This document shows, piece by piece, positions 49,688-64,000 of a DNA stretch of 64,000 nucleotides. How positions within the stretch are numbered: the first letter of the stretch is position 1; every line of letters begins with the position of its first letter. The notes beneath the pieces were generated by a model. It saw nothing but the letters and a program-made list of their open reading frames with translations. It made no database searches and was not told the origin of the DNA. This stretch comes from Sapria himalayana (taxonomy: Eukaryota > Streptophyta > Magnoliopsida > Malpighiales > Rafflesiaceae), in assembly GCA_029783825.1 (NCBI GenBank), contig JAREIK010000707.1, forward strand, positions 49,582 to 113,581. Direction: 5' to 3'. Position numbers and translations under genes: made by a program.

Positions 49688-52600
49688 CGTATATATATGT
49701 ATATATATATATATATATCTATCTATCTATCTACTTATCTATCTATTTATTAGTCTAACTATATGGCATTCTCTGTATCTACCTACCTACCTACCTATCT
49801 GTCTGTCTATATATCTTTTTTTAAATCTATCTATATATTTGATTCTCTACATGTCTATCTATCTGTGTATCGAATCTATTTGTCTATTAATCAATCTGTC
49901 TCTCTATCTGTCTATTTATCTATTTATTTTTTTACCTATGTATCTATCAAACAATCTATCAATCTATCTATCTTTTTATCTATCTAAATATATATCTTTC
50001 TATCTATCTATCTGTATACCTTTCTATTTGTCTATGTGTCTATCTATCTATCTATCTATATGTCTATCTATCTATTAGTTAATCTATTTATCTTTCTCTC
50101 TATCTATTTTGTATCTGTCTATCTATCTATTTATCTATCAATCAATCAATCTATCTATCTATCTATCTTTCTGTTTATCTAGCTGTCTATCTTCTAGTCT
50201 ATCTATCTATCAATCTATATGTCTTTTTATTTATCATTCTATATATCAATCTATTTGTCTATCAATCTGTCTATTTATTTGTCTATCTTTCTAATAATCT
50301 ATCGATCCATCTCCTTCTCTCTCTATTTGTCTGTCTATATATCTATGTATATGTCTATCTATCTAACAATTAATTTATCATTTGACTATCAATCGGTCGA
50401 TAAAATTTTCTATCAAAATATTTATTAATCTATCTATCAATCTATCTATTAATCTTTATATGTATCTATCTTGTTATCTATCTTTCTATCTATTTTTCTA
50501 TCTATATATCTAGCTATCAATCTAGCTGTCTGTCTTTCTATGTATCGATCTATCTATCGATTTGTTTGTCTCTGTGTCAATCTTTTTGTTTGTTTGTTTG
50601 TTTGTTTGTTAATATGTCTATTTGTCTATCAATCTATTTATTTATTTGCCTATCTATCTGTCTATATATGTATTTTTCTATATTTCTATCTACTTGTCTA
50701 TCTATCTATCTATCTGATTATCTATCTATCTCTCTATCAATCTATAGATTGATCTATCAATCTATTTATTTATCTATTTGTTTATCTATATATCTATCTA
50801 TCTATCTATATTTGTGCCAATCTATAAGTTTATTTATCTGTCTTTTTCTTTATCTATCGATGTATATCTATTTGTCTTTCTATTTATCTATCTATCTATC
50901 TATTAGTCTATTTAATTGTCTATCTTCCTATATATCTATCTGTCTATCTATCTTTTAAACTAAATATCTATCTGTCTGTCTATCTTTTTTATCTTTCTAT
51001 ATGTCAATCAATATGTCTATCTTACTATTTGTCTATATGTCTATCTATCTATCTATCTATCTGTCTATTTGTCTATCTATCTGTTTGTCTTTATGTCTGT
51101 TTAATATCTATCTATCTACTTTTCTATTTGTCTATCTATCTATCTATCAATATATCTATCTATCTATCTATCTACCATTCGATATATTTGTCTGTCTTTA
51201 TGTCTATCTTTCTATTTATATATCTACCAAACTATATGTCTATTTATTGGATTTACTAATTTATCTATCTATCTTTCTAACTATCTTTCTATTTGTCTAT
51301 CTATTTGATTATCAATTTATTAATCTATCTATGTATATATATATATATATATGTATATTTTGCTATCTATCAATCTCTCTATCTATATGTATTTTTATCT
51401 GTATATCTAAATGTCTATTTATTTGTCAATCTATCAATCTATATATCTATCTAGTTATTTGTCTAATATCTATCTATTTTTCTATCTTTATGTCTATGTA
51501 TCTATCTATATTTCTATCTATCTATCTATATATCTATAAGTCTATTAATCTTCTTATCTATCTATCTATATTCTTTATAATCTATTGATCTATCTATCCA
51601 TCTATCTATACATCTATGTCTATGTGTGTGTGTATATATATATCTATCTATCTATCTATTTGTCAATCATTCAATCAATATATCTCTCTAGCTTTCTATC
51701 TATTTATCAATTTATTTATCTATCTTTCTGGCTATCTATCTATCAATATTTCTATCTATCTATCTATTTGTTTATCAATCAATCAATCTATCTATCTATC
51801 CATCATTCTTTCTTTCTTATAATCGTTTGATCTATTTATCATTCTATCTATACATCTATGTTTATATCTATCAATCAATCTATCTATCTATTTTTTTATT
51901 AAATTGTCTATCAATCTGTCTATCAATCTATCTATGAATCTATCTTGTAATATTTTTATTGATAAGCATATTTATCTATCTTTCTTTATATCTATATGTC
52001 TTTTTATTTGTCTATCTATCTATTTGTCTATCAATCCATCTCTTTGTCTATCAATCAGCCTATTTTTCTATCAGTCTTTCTATTTGTCTATTTGTCTTTT
52101 TGTCTGTTCATCTATCTATCTATATGTGTATCTACATGAATATATTACTATCTATCTATATTTTAGTCTATTTATATATCTATCTGTAGATCTATATGTC
52201 TATCTATATGTATATATGTCTATCTATCTATCTATATTTCTATCTTGCTATCTATTTTTCATATATATATATATATATATATTTATCTATTTATATATCT
52301 TACTATCTATGTGCCTATCTATATGTATATATTTTTGTCTATTAATCTAGCTATTTGTATCTATTTGCCTAACTAGTTATCTATTAATCTGACTATCTTT
52401 CAAACTATATATCTGTCTATCTATGTATCTATGTATCTATCAATATATATATATAAATCTATCTATCTATCTATTATTCAATCTTTCTACATTTCTATCG
52501 ATCAATTTCTTTAACTATATATCTGTCTATCTATCTATTTTCTTATATTTCTATCTACCTATATGTTTATTTGTCTATCTATCTATTAGTCTCTCTTTGT

Positions 52601-52692
52601 ATCTATCTATTAATCTATGTCTATGTGTATATATGTCTATCTATCTATGTGTCTATGTGTCAATCTATCTATCTATCTATTTGTATGTCTAT

Positions 52693-52726
<34 letters not shown>

Positions 52727-55700
52727 ATCTATCTATCTTTGTGCTTATCTTCTATTTATCTGTCTATCTATCTGTCTATTTTTCTATTTATCTTTCAATC
52801 TATTTGTTTATCTATCTACCTGTCTGTCTGTTTATCTATCTGTCTGTCTATCTATATATCTTTCTGTCTATATGTCTATCTATCTATCTATGTATCTATC
52901 TATTTATCTATTTGTCTATCTATCAATCAATCAATCTATCTTTCTATCCATCAATTTGTCTATCTATCTTTCTATTTCTCTATCAATCTATTAGTCTATA
53001 AGTCTAAGTGTCTATCTATCTATATGTTTATCTATCTATGTGTCTAACTATTTATATGTCAATCTCTTTATCTATATATCTATATATTTCTCAATTTATG
53101 AATCTATCTATCTATTTATCTTTATATTTATTTAATTCACTAACTTACAAATAATCTCTATCTTTATTTGTCTAACTATTTAACTATATTTTCTATCTTT
53201 CAATCTATTAGTCTATCTATCTATTTTTTTTATATGTCTATCTATCTAACTATTTATATGTCTATCTATCTATCTATCTATTTGTTTATATATCTATATG
53301 ACTATTTTTATTTTAATAAATCTATCTATCTATCTTTCTTTCTTTCTATCTCTATATCTATTTTTATGTCTATTTGTATATCTAACTTTCTGCCTATATA
53401 TATATCAATCTGCCTATCTATATGTATATCTATATATCAATCTATATATATGTCTATATGTCTATATATCTATCTATTTAATTGTATATCTATCAATCTA
53501 TTTAATTATCTCTATAAATATTTATCTATGTGCCTATCTATAAATCTATCTAACTACATATTAGTGTATTTGTCTAATTGCCTATCTATCTATTTGTCTA
53601 TTTATTTATCTATTTATGTTTCTATGTGTATAACTATCTATCTATATTTTTGTCTACTTAAATATCTATCAATCTTATATTTATCTACTTAAATATCTAT
53701 CTATCAATTATGTATCTATATGTATATCTATCTATCTATGTATTTTTTCTTAGTCTATATAGTATGCTACAATGTTTCTATCTCTCTATCTTTCTATCTT
53801 TCTATTTGTATATATATCTATCTATCGCTTTGTCTGTCTTTTTATCTATTTATCTATCTACCTATCTATCTTTTTTATATGTCTATCTATCTATATGCCT
53901 ATCTTTATAAATGTCTATTTGACTATCATTCTGTTAATCTTTTTGACTATCTATCTGTCTAACTATTTATTTGTCTATATGTCTATCTAAATATCTATCT
54001 ATATATATATCTATATAGCTATCTATATATATATATATATCTATCTATCTATCAATATGTCTATCTATATATCTATCTATCTATCTATATATCAACATGT
54101 CTATTTATATGTATATCTATTTATCTATCTATATATTTGTATATATGTCTATGTGTCAATCTATCTATGTAACTAACTTTCTTTCTTTCTGTCTATCTAT
54201 ATAACTATCTAACTATCGTTCTATCTACCAGTCTATCAGTCAATCTATCAATCAATTTATCTATATATCTATATATTTATATATCTATATATCTATCTAT
54301 CTATCTATCTATCATTCTAAAAATCTATATGTATATCTTTTTGTCTGTTTATTTGTTTAACTATCGAAATATCTATCAGTTAATAAGACTTTCTATCTAT
54401 TTACAAATCTACCTTTCTTTCAATATTTCTATCATTCTATCATTCTATCTTTCTATTTATTTATCTATCTATCTATCTATCTATTTGTCTATTTCTCTTT
54501 CTATTTGTCTATATATCTATCTATCTATCTATATATCTATTAATCAATATGTCTATCTGTATATCTATCTATCTATATATATACATGTCTATCTATATGT
54601 CTATCTATCTATCTATCTATTTGTATATATGTCTATGTGTCAATGTATCTATGTAACTATCTTTCTCTTTCTGTCTATCTATCAATCAATCTATCTATTT
54701 GTAGATATGTCTATGTGTCAATCTATCTATGTAACTAACTTTATTTCTTTCTGTCTATCTATATAACTATCTAACTATCTATCTATCAACTAGTTTATCA
54801 GTCAATCTATCTATCAATTTATCTATATATCTATATCTATCTATCTATTTGTCATTCTAAAAAAGTATATGTATATCTTTTGGTTTGTTTATTTGTTTAA
54901 CTATCAAAATATTTATCAGTTAATAATACTTTCTATCTATTTACTAATCTACCTTTCTTTCTATATTTCTATCATTCTATCTATCTATCTATCTATTTAT
55001 TTATCTATCTATCTATTTGTCTATTTCTCTTTCTATTTGTCAATATATCTATCTTTTGATATGTCTATTTGTTTATCTAACAATATAACCATTTGTCTAT
55101 ATGTCTATCTATATATCCATCTATCTGTCAATCAATCTATATAACTATATATCTATATATCTTTTTTTATCTATCATCCTATCTATATATCTATTGATTT
55201 ATTAAACTATCTATCTATCTAATGATTTATTGAACTATCTATCTATCTATTTATTGAACTATCTAATTGTCTATAAATATTACTATATATATATATATAT
55301 GTCTATCTATGTAAGTGTCTATTTATCTATCACAATTTATATTTATTTTACTATTTGACTTTTTATCTATCTGTCTATTTGAATTTCTATCTATTTATTT
55401 AATAATCAATATATGTATTTATCTATCTATCTGTCTAATTATCTATATATCTATTTGTCATTTTATCTATCTATCTTTATGTCTATCTGAATATTTATCT
55501 ATTTGTCTATCTTTTTATCTATCTATTTGTCTATTTGTCTATCCGTCTATATGTCTATCTATCTATCTATCTAAAGATCTATATATCTATCTATGTGTGT
55601 ATCTATATATATATATATATATATATATCTGTCTATCTTTCTATCTCTCTATCTATATTTCTATCTATCTATCTATCTATATGTTTGTCTATCTATCTAT

Positions 55701-57105
55701 CTATCTGTTTTTCTATCTATCTGTCTATAGATAAATCTATCTACTTGTCTATTTACTTTCTATCCATATATCTTTCTCTCTATCTAAATTTGTATTAATC
55801 ATAATTATCTATTTGTCTATTTATCTATGTGTCTATCTATCTATCTATCAATCGGTCAGTCAGTCTATCTATTTATCTATCTTTCTTTCTAACTATCTAA
55901 TTACCTTTCTACTATCAGTGTATCTATATATCTATCCAATTTTTAATTTGCCTATATGTGTTTCAATCAATTTGTCTATCTATATATCTATCTATCAATC
56001 TATTTATCTATCTTGATATCTATCTATCTATCTCTCTATCTTACTATCTATCTATTTGTCTATATGTCTATTTATCTATTTACTTATCTACTTATAATCT
56101 ATCTAACTAACTATATATCTGTTTATCTTTTCTATGCTTATATGTCAATCTATCTATCTATTTATTTATATATCTGTCTATCTGCCTATTTTTATATTGA
56201 TAGATCTTTCTATTTATCTACCTGTCTGTTAGTCTATCTATCTTTCGTTCTATATATGTGTCTACTATATATTTGTCAATCTTTGAATATATCTATATTT
56301 CTATCTATCTATCTATATATGTGTGTATCTATATTTGGTTATCAACCTATCATCCTATCTATTTATCTATCTTTTTATCTATCTATGTATCTATCTATTT
56401 TACTATTATCAATCTCTCTATCTATCTATTTTTCTATCTATCTATTTCTCTATCTATTTATCTATCTTGCTATCTGTATATTTGTATATCTATCAATCTA
56501 TATGTTTGTCAATCGATCTATCTATCTTTATATCTATCTATCTCTCGATTTATATATCTAGCTATCTATCTATTTGTTTATTAATTTAGCTATCAGTCTA
56601 TCTATCTATCTATCTATCAATCTTCTATATTTCTATTTAATTATTTGTTTATCTGAATATATATCTTTCACTCTATTTTCTTATATGTCTTTTTACCTAT
56701 ATGTCTAAATGTGTATATATCTTTATGTCTATCTTTGTATCAATCTATCTATATATGTCTTTGTGTCTATGGGTCTATGTGCCTATGTGGGTATGTGTCT
56801 ATGTGTCTATCTCTTTATATATCTATGTAACTATCTATTTTTATATCTATTTATCTAATTGTCTAACAATCTTTCTATCGATCAGTCTATCAATATATGA
56901 GTTAATCAATCTATCTATCTATATATATATATATATTTATTTATTTATTTATTTATTTATTTATTTCTTTATTTATCTATCTATCTATCTATCTATTTGT
57001 CTATCTATTTGTCTATATGTCAATGTTTATCTATAAATCTATGCAACTGTCTATCTTTCTATCTATCAAACATTTTAACTATCTTTCTATCAATTTTTGA
57101 ATCAA

Positions 57106-57152
<47 letters not shown>

Positions 57153-58171
57153 CGATCTATCAATTTCGATATCTATTTATTTGGCTATCTAACTAAGTAT
57201 CTGTCTGTCTGTTTACCTTTCTATCTATCTATCCATCTATCTATCAATCTTTCTATATATTTATTTGTATACCTATTTATCTTTCTTTCAATGTGTCTAT
57301 CTCTCTATCTATCTATCTTTCTTTCTTTCTATTAGTCTTTTAGTTTATAAGTGTATGTGTATATCCATCTATCTTTTTGCCAATCTATATATATGTCTAT
57401 CTATCAATTTATCTATCTATATATATATGTATATCTCTGTATCTATATATCAATCTATATGTCTATCTTACTATCTATTTATTTGTCTTTATGTCTAACC
57501 TTCTATTTGTCTATTTATCTATATGTCAATGGATCTAGCTATTTATCTATCAATTTATCAATTTATCAATCAATTTATTTATGTTTCAATCTGTCTAATT
57601 CACTAACTAACTAACAATCTATCTATTTATCTATCTGTATGTCTGTCAATCTGTCTATTTGTCTATCTATCTAACTATTTATCTATCTTTCTTCATATTA
57701 GACTATCAGTCTATCTCTTTATCTGTCAATCAGTCTATCTTTTTATCTGTCTATCTATCTATTTATTCATTTATCTGTCTATATTTAATTATCTATCTAA
57801 ATGTCTATCTATTTATCAATATGTCTAACTGTATATCAAACTATCTATCTATATATATGTCTATCTATCTATATGTCTATCTATCTAGCTATCTATCTAT
57901 TTATCTTTCTTTCTTTATTTCTTTTTGTGTTCCTCTGTCTATCTGTCTATTTGTATATCTATCTATTTTTCTATGTATCTATTAGTCTATCAATCTACCT
58001 ATCTATTTATCTATATGTCTATCTTTTTATCTATCTATTTGACTATATGTCTATAAATCAATACATTTATCTATCTATCTATCTATATTTTAGTATATCT
58101 GCATATTTATCTATCTATATATTTCTTTATCTAACAAAATATTATTCTATCTATCTATTTATTTATCTATT

Positions 58172-58216
<45 letters not shown>

Positions 58217-61093
58217 ACCTATATTCCTATCTGGTTATCTGTATATCTGTATATCTATCTATATGTCTATTTGACTATCTATCAATTAAAATTTTTGACT
58301 ATCTATATGTCTATCTATCTATCTATCTATCTTTTGATCTATCTATTTGTGTACCTATCTATCAATATATCTATCTAATTATTTCTATATCTTCCAATCT
58401 ATCAATTTGCATATCTGTATATCTGTCTTTTAACTATTTGTCTATTTATATGTCTATCTATCTGTGTATCTATAGATCCCTCTATATAATTATCTATCTT
58501 TCAATCTATTTATCTATTGATCTATCTATTTATTTGTCTATCTATCAATCTATATATATTTCTATATGTCTATATGTCTATCTATCTGTATATCTGTATA
58601 ACTAGTTATCTGTCTATCTATCTATCATTCTATCTATCTATATATCAATATATCTATCTATCTATATGTATATCTATCTATTTGTCTATCTATGTATCTT
58701 TCTATTTATCTATATGTCTATGTGTCTGCCTATCAATCTATTTGTATATCTATCTATCTATCTATCTAAATATCTTATGTCTATTTGTTTATCTATCTAT
58801 CGGTCTATCTCTCTTAGTGTCTATCTATCTTTCTATCTATCAGTTTATTTGTCATTTTACATATCTATCTATCTATCTGTCTGTCTATGTGACTATCTGC
58901 CTATATATATATCTGGCTATCTATATATTTTTCTATTTATCTATCTATCTATCTTTCTATCTATTTGTATATCTATTTATCATTTTATTTGTTAATCTAT
59001 ATAACTATCAATTAATATATATGTCGATCTGTCTATCAGAATCTCTATATCTATCTATCTGACTATTTGACCATCCTTCAATGTGTATATATTTATAGCT
59101 ATCAATCTATCTGCTTATCAATCTATTTATATATATGTATCTATCTATCTATCTTTCTATCTATTTATTTATCTTTTTGTCTATATATCTAGCTGTCTAT
59201 CTATCTATTTATCTATTTAAATATTTGTCTATGTGTCTATTTATTTATTTATATATCGATCTTTCTTTCTTTCTTTCTATCTGACTATCTATCTATGTGT
59301 CTATCTGTATATATATCTATCTATTTATCTATACATATGTGTGCCTTTATATCTATCAGTCTATTTCTCTTTCAATCTATTAGTCTATTATTCTATCAAT
59401 TTATCTATCTATCTATCTATCTAAATTTCTATTTATCTATCTATTTGTATATATATCTATTGATTTTTCTTGGTATCTATCTATCTATATATCTTTCTAT
59501 ATATTAATCTAGTTTTTTATCTATCTATATATCTATATTTGTATTTGTTTATTTATCTAAATATTTATATGTTTATCTATCTATCTATATAATTATCTAA
59601 CATCCTATCTATTTATCTATCTATCTAACTATCTAGCTGTCTTTCTTTCTATATATTTAAGAATGAATCTATTTATATATCTATTTATATATCCAGTTAT
59701 CTATCTATCTTCCTATTTATGTTTATATCTATCTGAGTATTTCTCTATTAGTCTATCTTTCTATATCTTTATTTATTTATCTGTCCATCTCTTTATGTGG
59801 CTATCTATCTATCTATCTATCTACATGTGTATCTATGTATCAATTGATTTATCTATCTGTCTATCTATGTGAATATTTATCTATCTAATGGTCTGTTTGT
59901 CTGTGTTTTTTATCTATCTATCTATCTATCTATATCTCTTTTTGTCTATTATCTATTTGTCTATCTCTATATATCTATTATTTATCAATCTAACAATCTT
60001 TTGATCTATCTATCTATTTATCTAAGTATAGTTCTATTTTTTTATCTTTCTACAAGTCTATCTATCAATTTATCTATATATCTATCTATCTAAATTTTAT
60101 ATCTGTATCTGTCTATGTGTCTAATTATCTTTTATCTATCTATCTATATATTAGTATATCTATTTATGTGTCTATCAATCTATATATTTATCTTTCTATC
60201 TATCTATTTGTCTATCTGTCTATCTATCTATCTTTTTGTATATCTATCTATCTATCAATTTAAATATTTCTATTTCAGTCTATTTGTCTATCTACCAGTC
60301 TTTATATATATCTAATGATCTGTCTATTTGTCTATTTATTTATTTGTCTTTGTAGCTATTTATTTATCTATCTGTCTATCTATTTATCTATCTATCTATT
60401 TATCAATCTAGCTGTCTATCTATCTATCTGTCTATCCATCTATTTATATATTTGTCTATTTATCTATCCGTCTATTAGTATATAAGTGTAATTTTATATA
60501 TCTGAATTTATCATTATTTTATGTATCTTTGTGTCTATATGTCTATCTATCTATTATATATGTAATTATCAATGTGTCTATGTGTCTATGTGTCTACAAG
60601 TCTATCTATCTATTTGTCTACCTATCTAACTAACTATCTATCTATTTGCTTGTCTATCTAATTATCTATCTATCTTTCTATTAATAAGTCTGTCTATTTG
60701 TGTATCTTTCTATATATCTATGTATTTATTTGTTTATTTATCTAAATGTATATAAGTTTATGTATCTTTCTTTGTAACTATCTAAGTATCAATATTTATA
60801 TCTATCTATTTGTCTAACAATCTTTCTTTCATTATATCTAACTATCTTTTTATCTATCTATTTATCTATCTATCAGACAATCTATGTATCTGTCTATTTA
60901 TATATCCATCTATTTATCTATCTATCATTCTATTTATCTACCTATCTATCGTATCAACTATCTATCCATCAATCTTTAAATCTATTATGCATATTTGCCT
61001 ATCTGTCTATATATCTATATGTTTATTTATTTATTTATCTAAATGTTTATATGTCTATCTATATATCTATTAAACTATCTAACTTTATATCTT

Positions 61094-61137
<44 letters not shown>

Positions 61138-63704
61138 GAACTATCTAATTATCTTTATTTCTATCTATCTATCAGTCAATCTTTCTATTAGTTAAACTAT
61201 CTAACTACCTTTTAGTCTATCAGCCTAATTGTCTATCTATCTATCTATCTATCTATATGTCTGTCTATCTATCAGTCTATTTTTCTATGTGTCGATATAT
61301 CTATCTATATATCAGACTATCTATAAATCTATCTATCTTTCTATCTATGTATCAATCAGACTTTCTATATATTTATCTATTTATCTACATATTATATAAT
61401 TTTTTGTCTATCTATGTGTATATCTATCTATATTTCTATCTAGATTTTTGTATATCTGTCTATCTATATAGATAACTATGAATATATCTATTATCTATCT
61501 ATATGTAGATCTATTTATTTATCTATATATATATATATATATATATATATCTATCTATCTCTCTATATGCCTATCAGTCAATTTTCTATATGTCTATATC
61601 TATCAATCAATTATTTATCAATCTATCAACCTATTTATCTATCAATTTATATATGTGTCTATCTTACTATCTATCTTTCTTTCTATTTGTCTATCTATTT
61701 ATCTCTATATCTTTATATCTATTTATCTATTAATTCATCTATATATCTTTCTCTCTGTCTATCTATTTGTTCATTAGTCTATCTTTCTAAGAATCTATTT
61801 ATCTATTTGTCTATATGATATATCTATCTATATTTTTATCTATATATTTAATTATGTGTCTTCTATCTTTCTATCATTCTATTTATCAATTTGTCTATCT
61901 ATCTATCGATCTATATGTCTGTCTGTCTATCTATCAATTTGTCTTTTAATATATTTTTATTTCAATATATTTGCCTATCTATTTATCTGTCTATCAATCT
62001 ATATGTATATCTATTTGTTTTATTATCTATCTATGTAACTATCTACCTTCCTATCTCTCTATCTATCTATATATCTAGCTTTCTATCTATCTTTCTGTCT
62101 ATCTATATATCTATTTATCTATATATCTATCTATCAATTTTATTATCTATCAGTCTATCAGTCAATCTTTTTATTTGTCTATCTAACAATTTTAATAGCA
62201 ATTTGACTTTATATATATATTTATATATATTTCAATCTCTCTATCTGCCTATTTACTATTTGTCTATATGTCTATCTATTTATTTGTTTATTTGTCTATC
62301 TATTTATTTGTATGTCTATTTGTCTATCTATCTATCTGTCTATCTCTCTATTTGTATATCTATATATCTGTCAATATATTGATCTATATATCTATATGAC
62401 TATTTATATATCTATCTATTTGTCTATTTGTCTATTTATCTATTTGTCTATATATATCTACAATCTGTCTATATGTATATCTATCATTTTGAGTATATAT
62501 TTATCTTCCTATCAGTATATCTGTCTATCTATCTATCTATCTATCTAGTTGTTTATATATCTATTTCTCGATCTAGCTATCTTTCTATCTTTCTATCTAT
62601 TTATATGTCTATCTATGAAAATGTCTATCTATCTTTCTAGCTATCTATCTTTCTTTCTATCTTTCTATGTGTATATCTACTTACCTTTTTATCTATCTTT
62701 CTATCTATCAAACTATATATCTATCTATCCATCTATATAAATGTCTTTATGTCTATCTCTCAATCAATCAATTTTTCTAATTGTGTTTTAGTCTTTCTAT
62801 ATATCTTACTATATATCTATCTATATACTATTTAACTATCTTTCTATTTATCTTTCTATCAATCTATCATTTAATCTGTCATTGTGTTTATCTATCAAAA
62901 TATCTATTTGTTTATCTATTTATCTATTTATCTATAAGTATATTTGTATATCTACCTATCTTTATATCTATCTATATTTCAATATATTTATTTTCTAAAT
63001 GTTTATATATTTGTTTAACTATCTATCTATCTATCATATCTATCAATTTATCCTTTTTTATAACTGTTTATCTATGTATCTATCTATCTATCTATAAATC
63101 TATATAACTATCAATCAGTCAATCTATTAGTCTATCTATCATTCTATAATTTTTCTATCTAGATATCTATCTATCTATTAATCTAGATATTATTACATTT
63201 GTCTATGTCTCTATTTTTCTTTCTGTCAACTAGTCTATGTTTCTATCAATCTTTTAGTCTAAAGTATATTAGTTTATGTGTCAATCTGTCAATCAATCTA
63301 TCTATCTATACATATGTATATCTATATATCTATCTATTTGCCTAACTTTCTATATATATATATATATATCTATATATATTTGTTTATATACCTATCTTTC
63401 TATCTACCTATCAGTCTATCTATGTATCTATCTATCTATCTATCTATGTATCAATATTTTGATTTATCTATTTATCTATCTATCTATTTATCTATATGTA
63501 TGTCTATATATATATATATCTATCTATCTATCTATCTATCTGTCTATCAAGTTATCTATTTATCTATCCATATGTCTATCTATCTATCTGTATATCTAAC
63601 TCTCTTTTTGTCCATCTATCTATCTATCTATCTGTCTATCTATCTATCGGTCTCTTTATCTATCTCTATATCTATATATTAATCTTTCTATTTATCTATC
63701 TATT

Positions 63705-63735
<31 letters not shown>

Positions 63736-64000
63736 CTTTCTATCTATATGTCTTTCTATTTGTCTGTCTATCTAGATATATATCTGTCTATTTATTTTTC
63801 AATCTTTTTATTTATCTCTCTATCTGTCCATCTATCTATTTATCTATCTATCTTTCTATCTATCTATCTATCTGCATGTCTATAAATCAACCAATCTATC
63901 TGTATGTCTATCTATCTATTAATCAGTCTATCAATTTATTTATCCCCATATCAATCTATATTTTTATATATCAAACTATCAATCTATATATTTGTTTATC
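48392..64000. repeat. Degenerate TATC array (right), over 15.6 kb
   Basis: Continuous imperfect TATC/TGTC/TATT repeat from the last base of element B to the end of the window, with many (TA)n runs (for example 49184-49223, 52697-52724, 58169-58211, 61101-61131), a (TG)n run at 57112-57135, a (CT)n run at 49223-49251 and a TTTA run at 56937-56966. No unrelated insertion is seen inside. All long frames are artefacts of the repeat. Confidence 0.96.
54145..55240. repeat. Segmental duplication inside the TATC array
   Basis: A block with TGTCTATGTGTCAATCTATC, TATGTAACTAAC, CAGTTAATAA and ACAAATCTACCTTTCTTTC occurs at 54145-54700 and again at 54707-55240, offset about 545-562 bp. A 78-bp piece of it is additionally duplicated at 54629/54707. 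Confidence 0.75.

Overview
The window looks like repeat-dominated, AT-rich nuclear DNA of a land plant. The evidence is: CACTA (En/Spm) transposons of the plant type, with remnants of the transposase-associated domain, DUF4216 and Transposase_24; subterminal 'TAGCTAGGGA / TTAGCGACGGA' motifs; and a captured fragment resembling plant Mediator subunit MED8. I find no intact host gene, rRNA, tRNA or CRISPR array. The species cannot be named from this sequence.

Layout. (1) 1-3125: a degenerate TATC tetranucleotide array. (2) 3126-34476: CACTA element A, about 31.4 kb, with matching CACTACAATAAAAATCCC ends and colinear inverted ends about 1.7-1.8 kb long. Inside it are two (left) and three (right) copies of a module of about 1 kb that carries a GC-rich trinucleotide microsatellite; fragments of captured genes (5.9-12.3 kb, mostly minus strand); a 68-bp palindromic mini-CACTA; the 5' end of a second CACTA family with 50-bp tandem repeats (17634-18870); several AT-rich tandem repeats; and decayed transposase genes, TnpD (26.4-28.2 kb, catalytic domain deleted) and TnpA (28.3-30.2 kb). 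(3) 34477-35403: AT-rich spacer. (4) 35404-39540: the tetranucleotide array again, on the opposite strand (GATA). (5) 39541-48391: CACTA element B, same family, about 8.9 kb, internally scrambled, with a decayed TnpA and an inverted piece of the TnpD/TnpA junction. (6) 48392-64000: a 15.6-kb TATC array running off the window.

How the parts relate. A and B share end structure, modules and TnpA exon lengths, so they are relatives. Both transposase sets are broken, so mobility would need a transposase from elsewhere. In one codon pair the two copies have reciprocal CGA/TGA differences, consistent with CpG deamination after silencing. The two arrays that abut left CACTA termini run on opposite strands, which suggests an inversion whose breakpoints coincide with transposon ends. 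The long open frames in the arrays (Tyr-Leu-Ser-Ile rich) and in the microsatellites (Ala or Leu rich) are by-products of repeat periodicity and are not called as genes.
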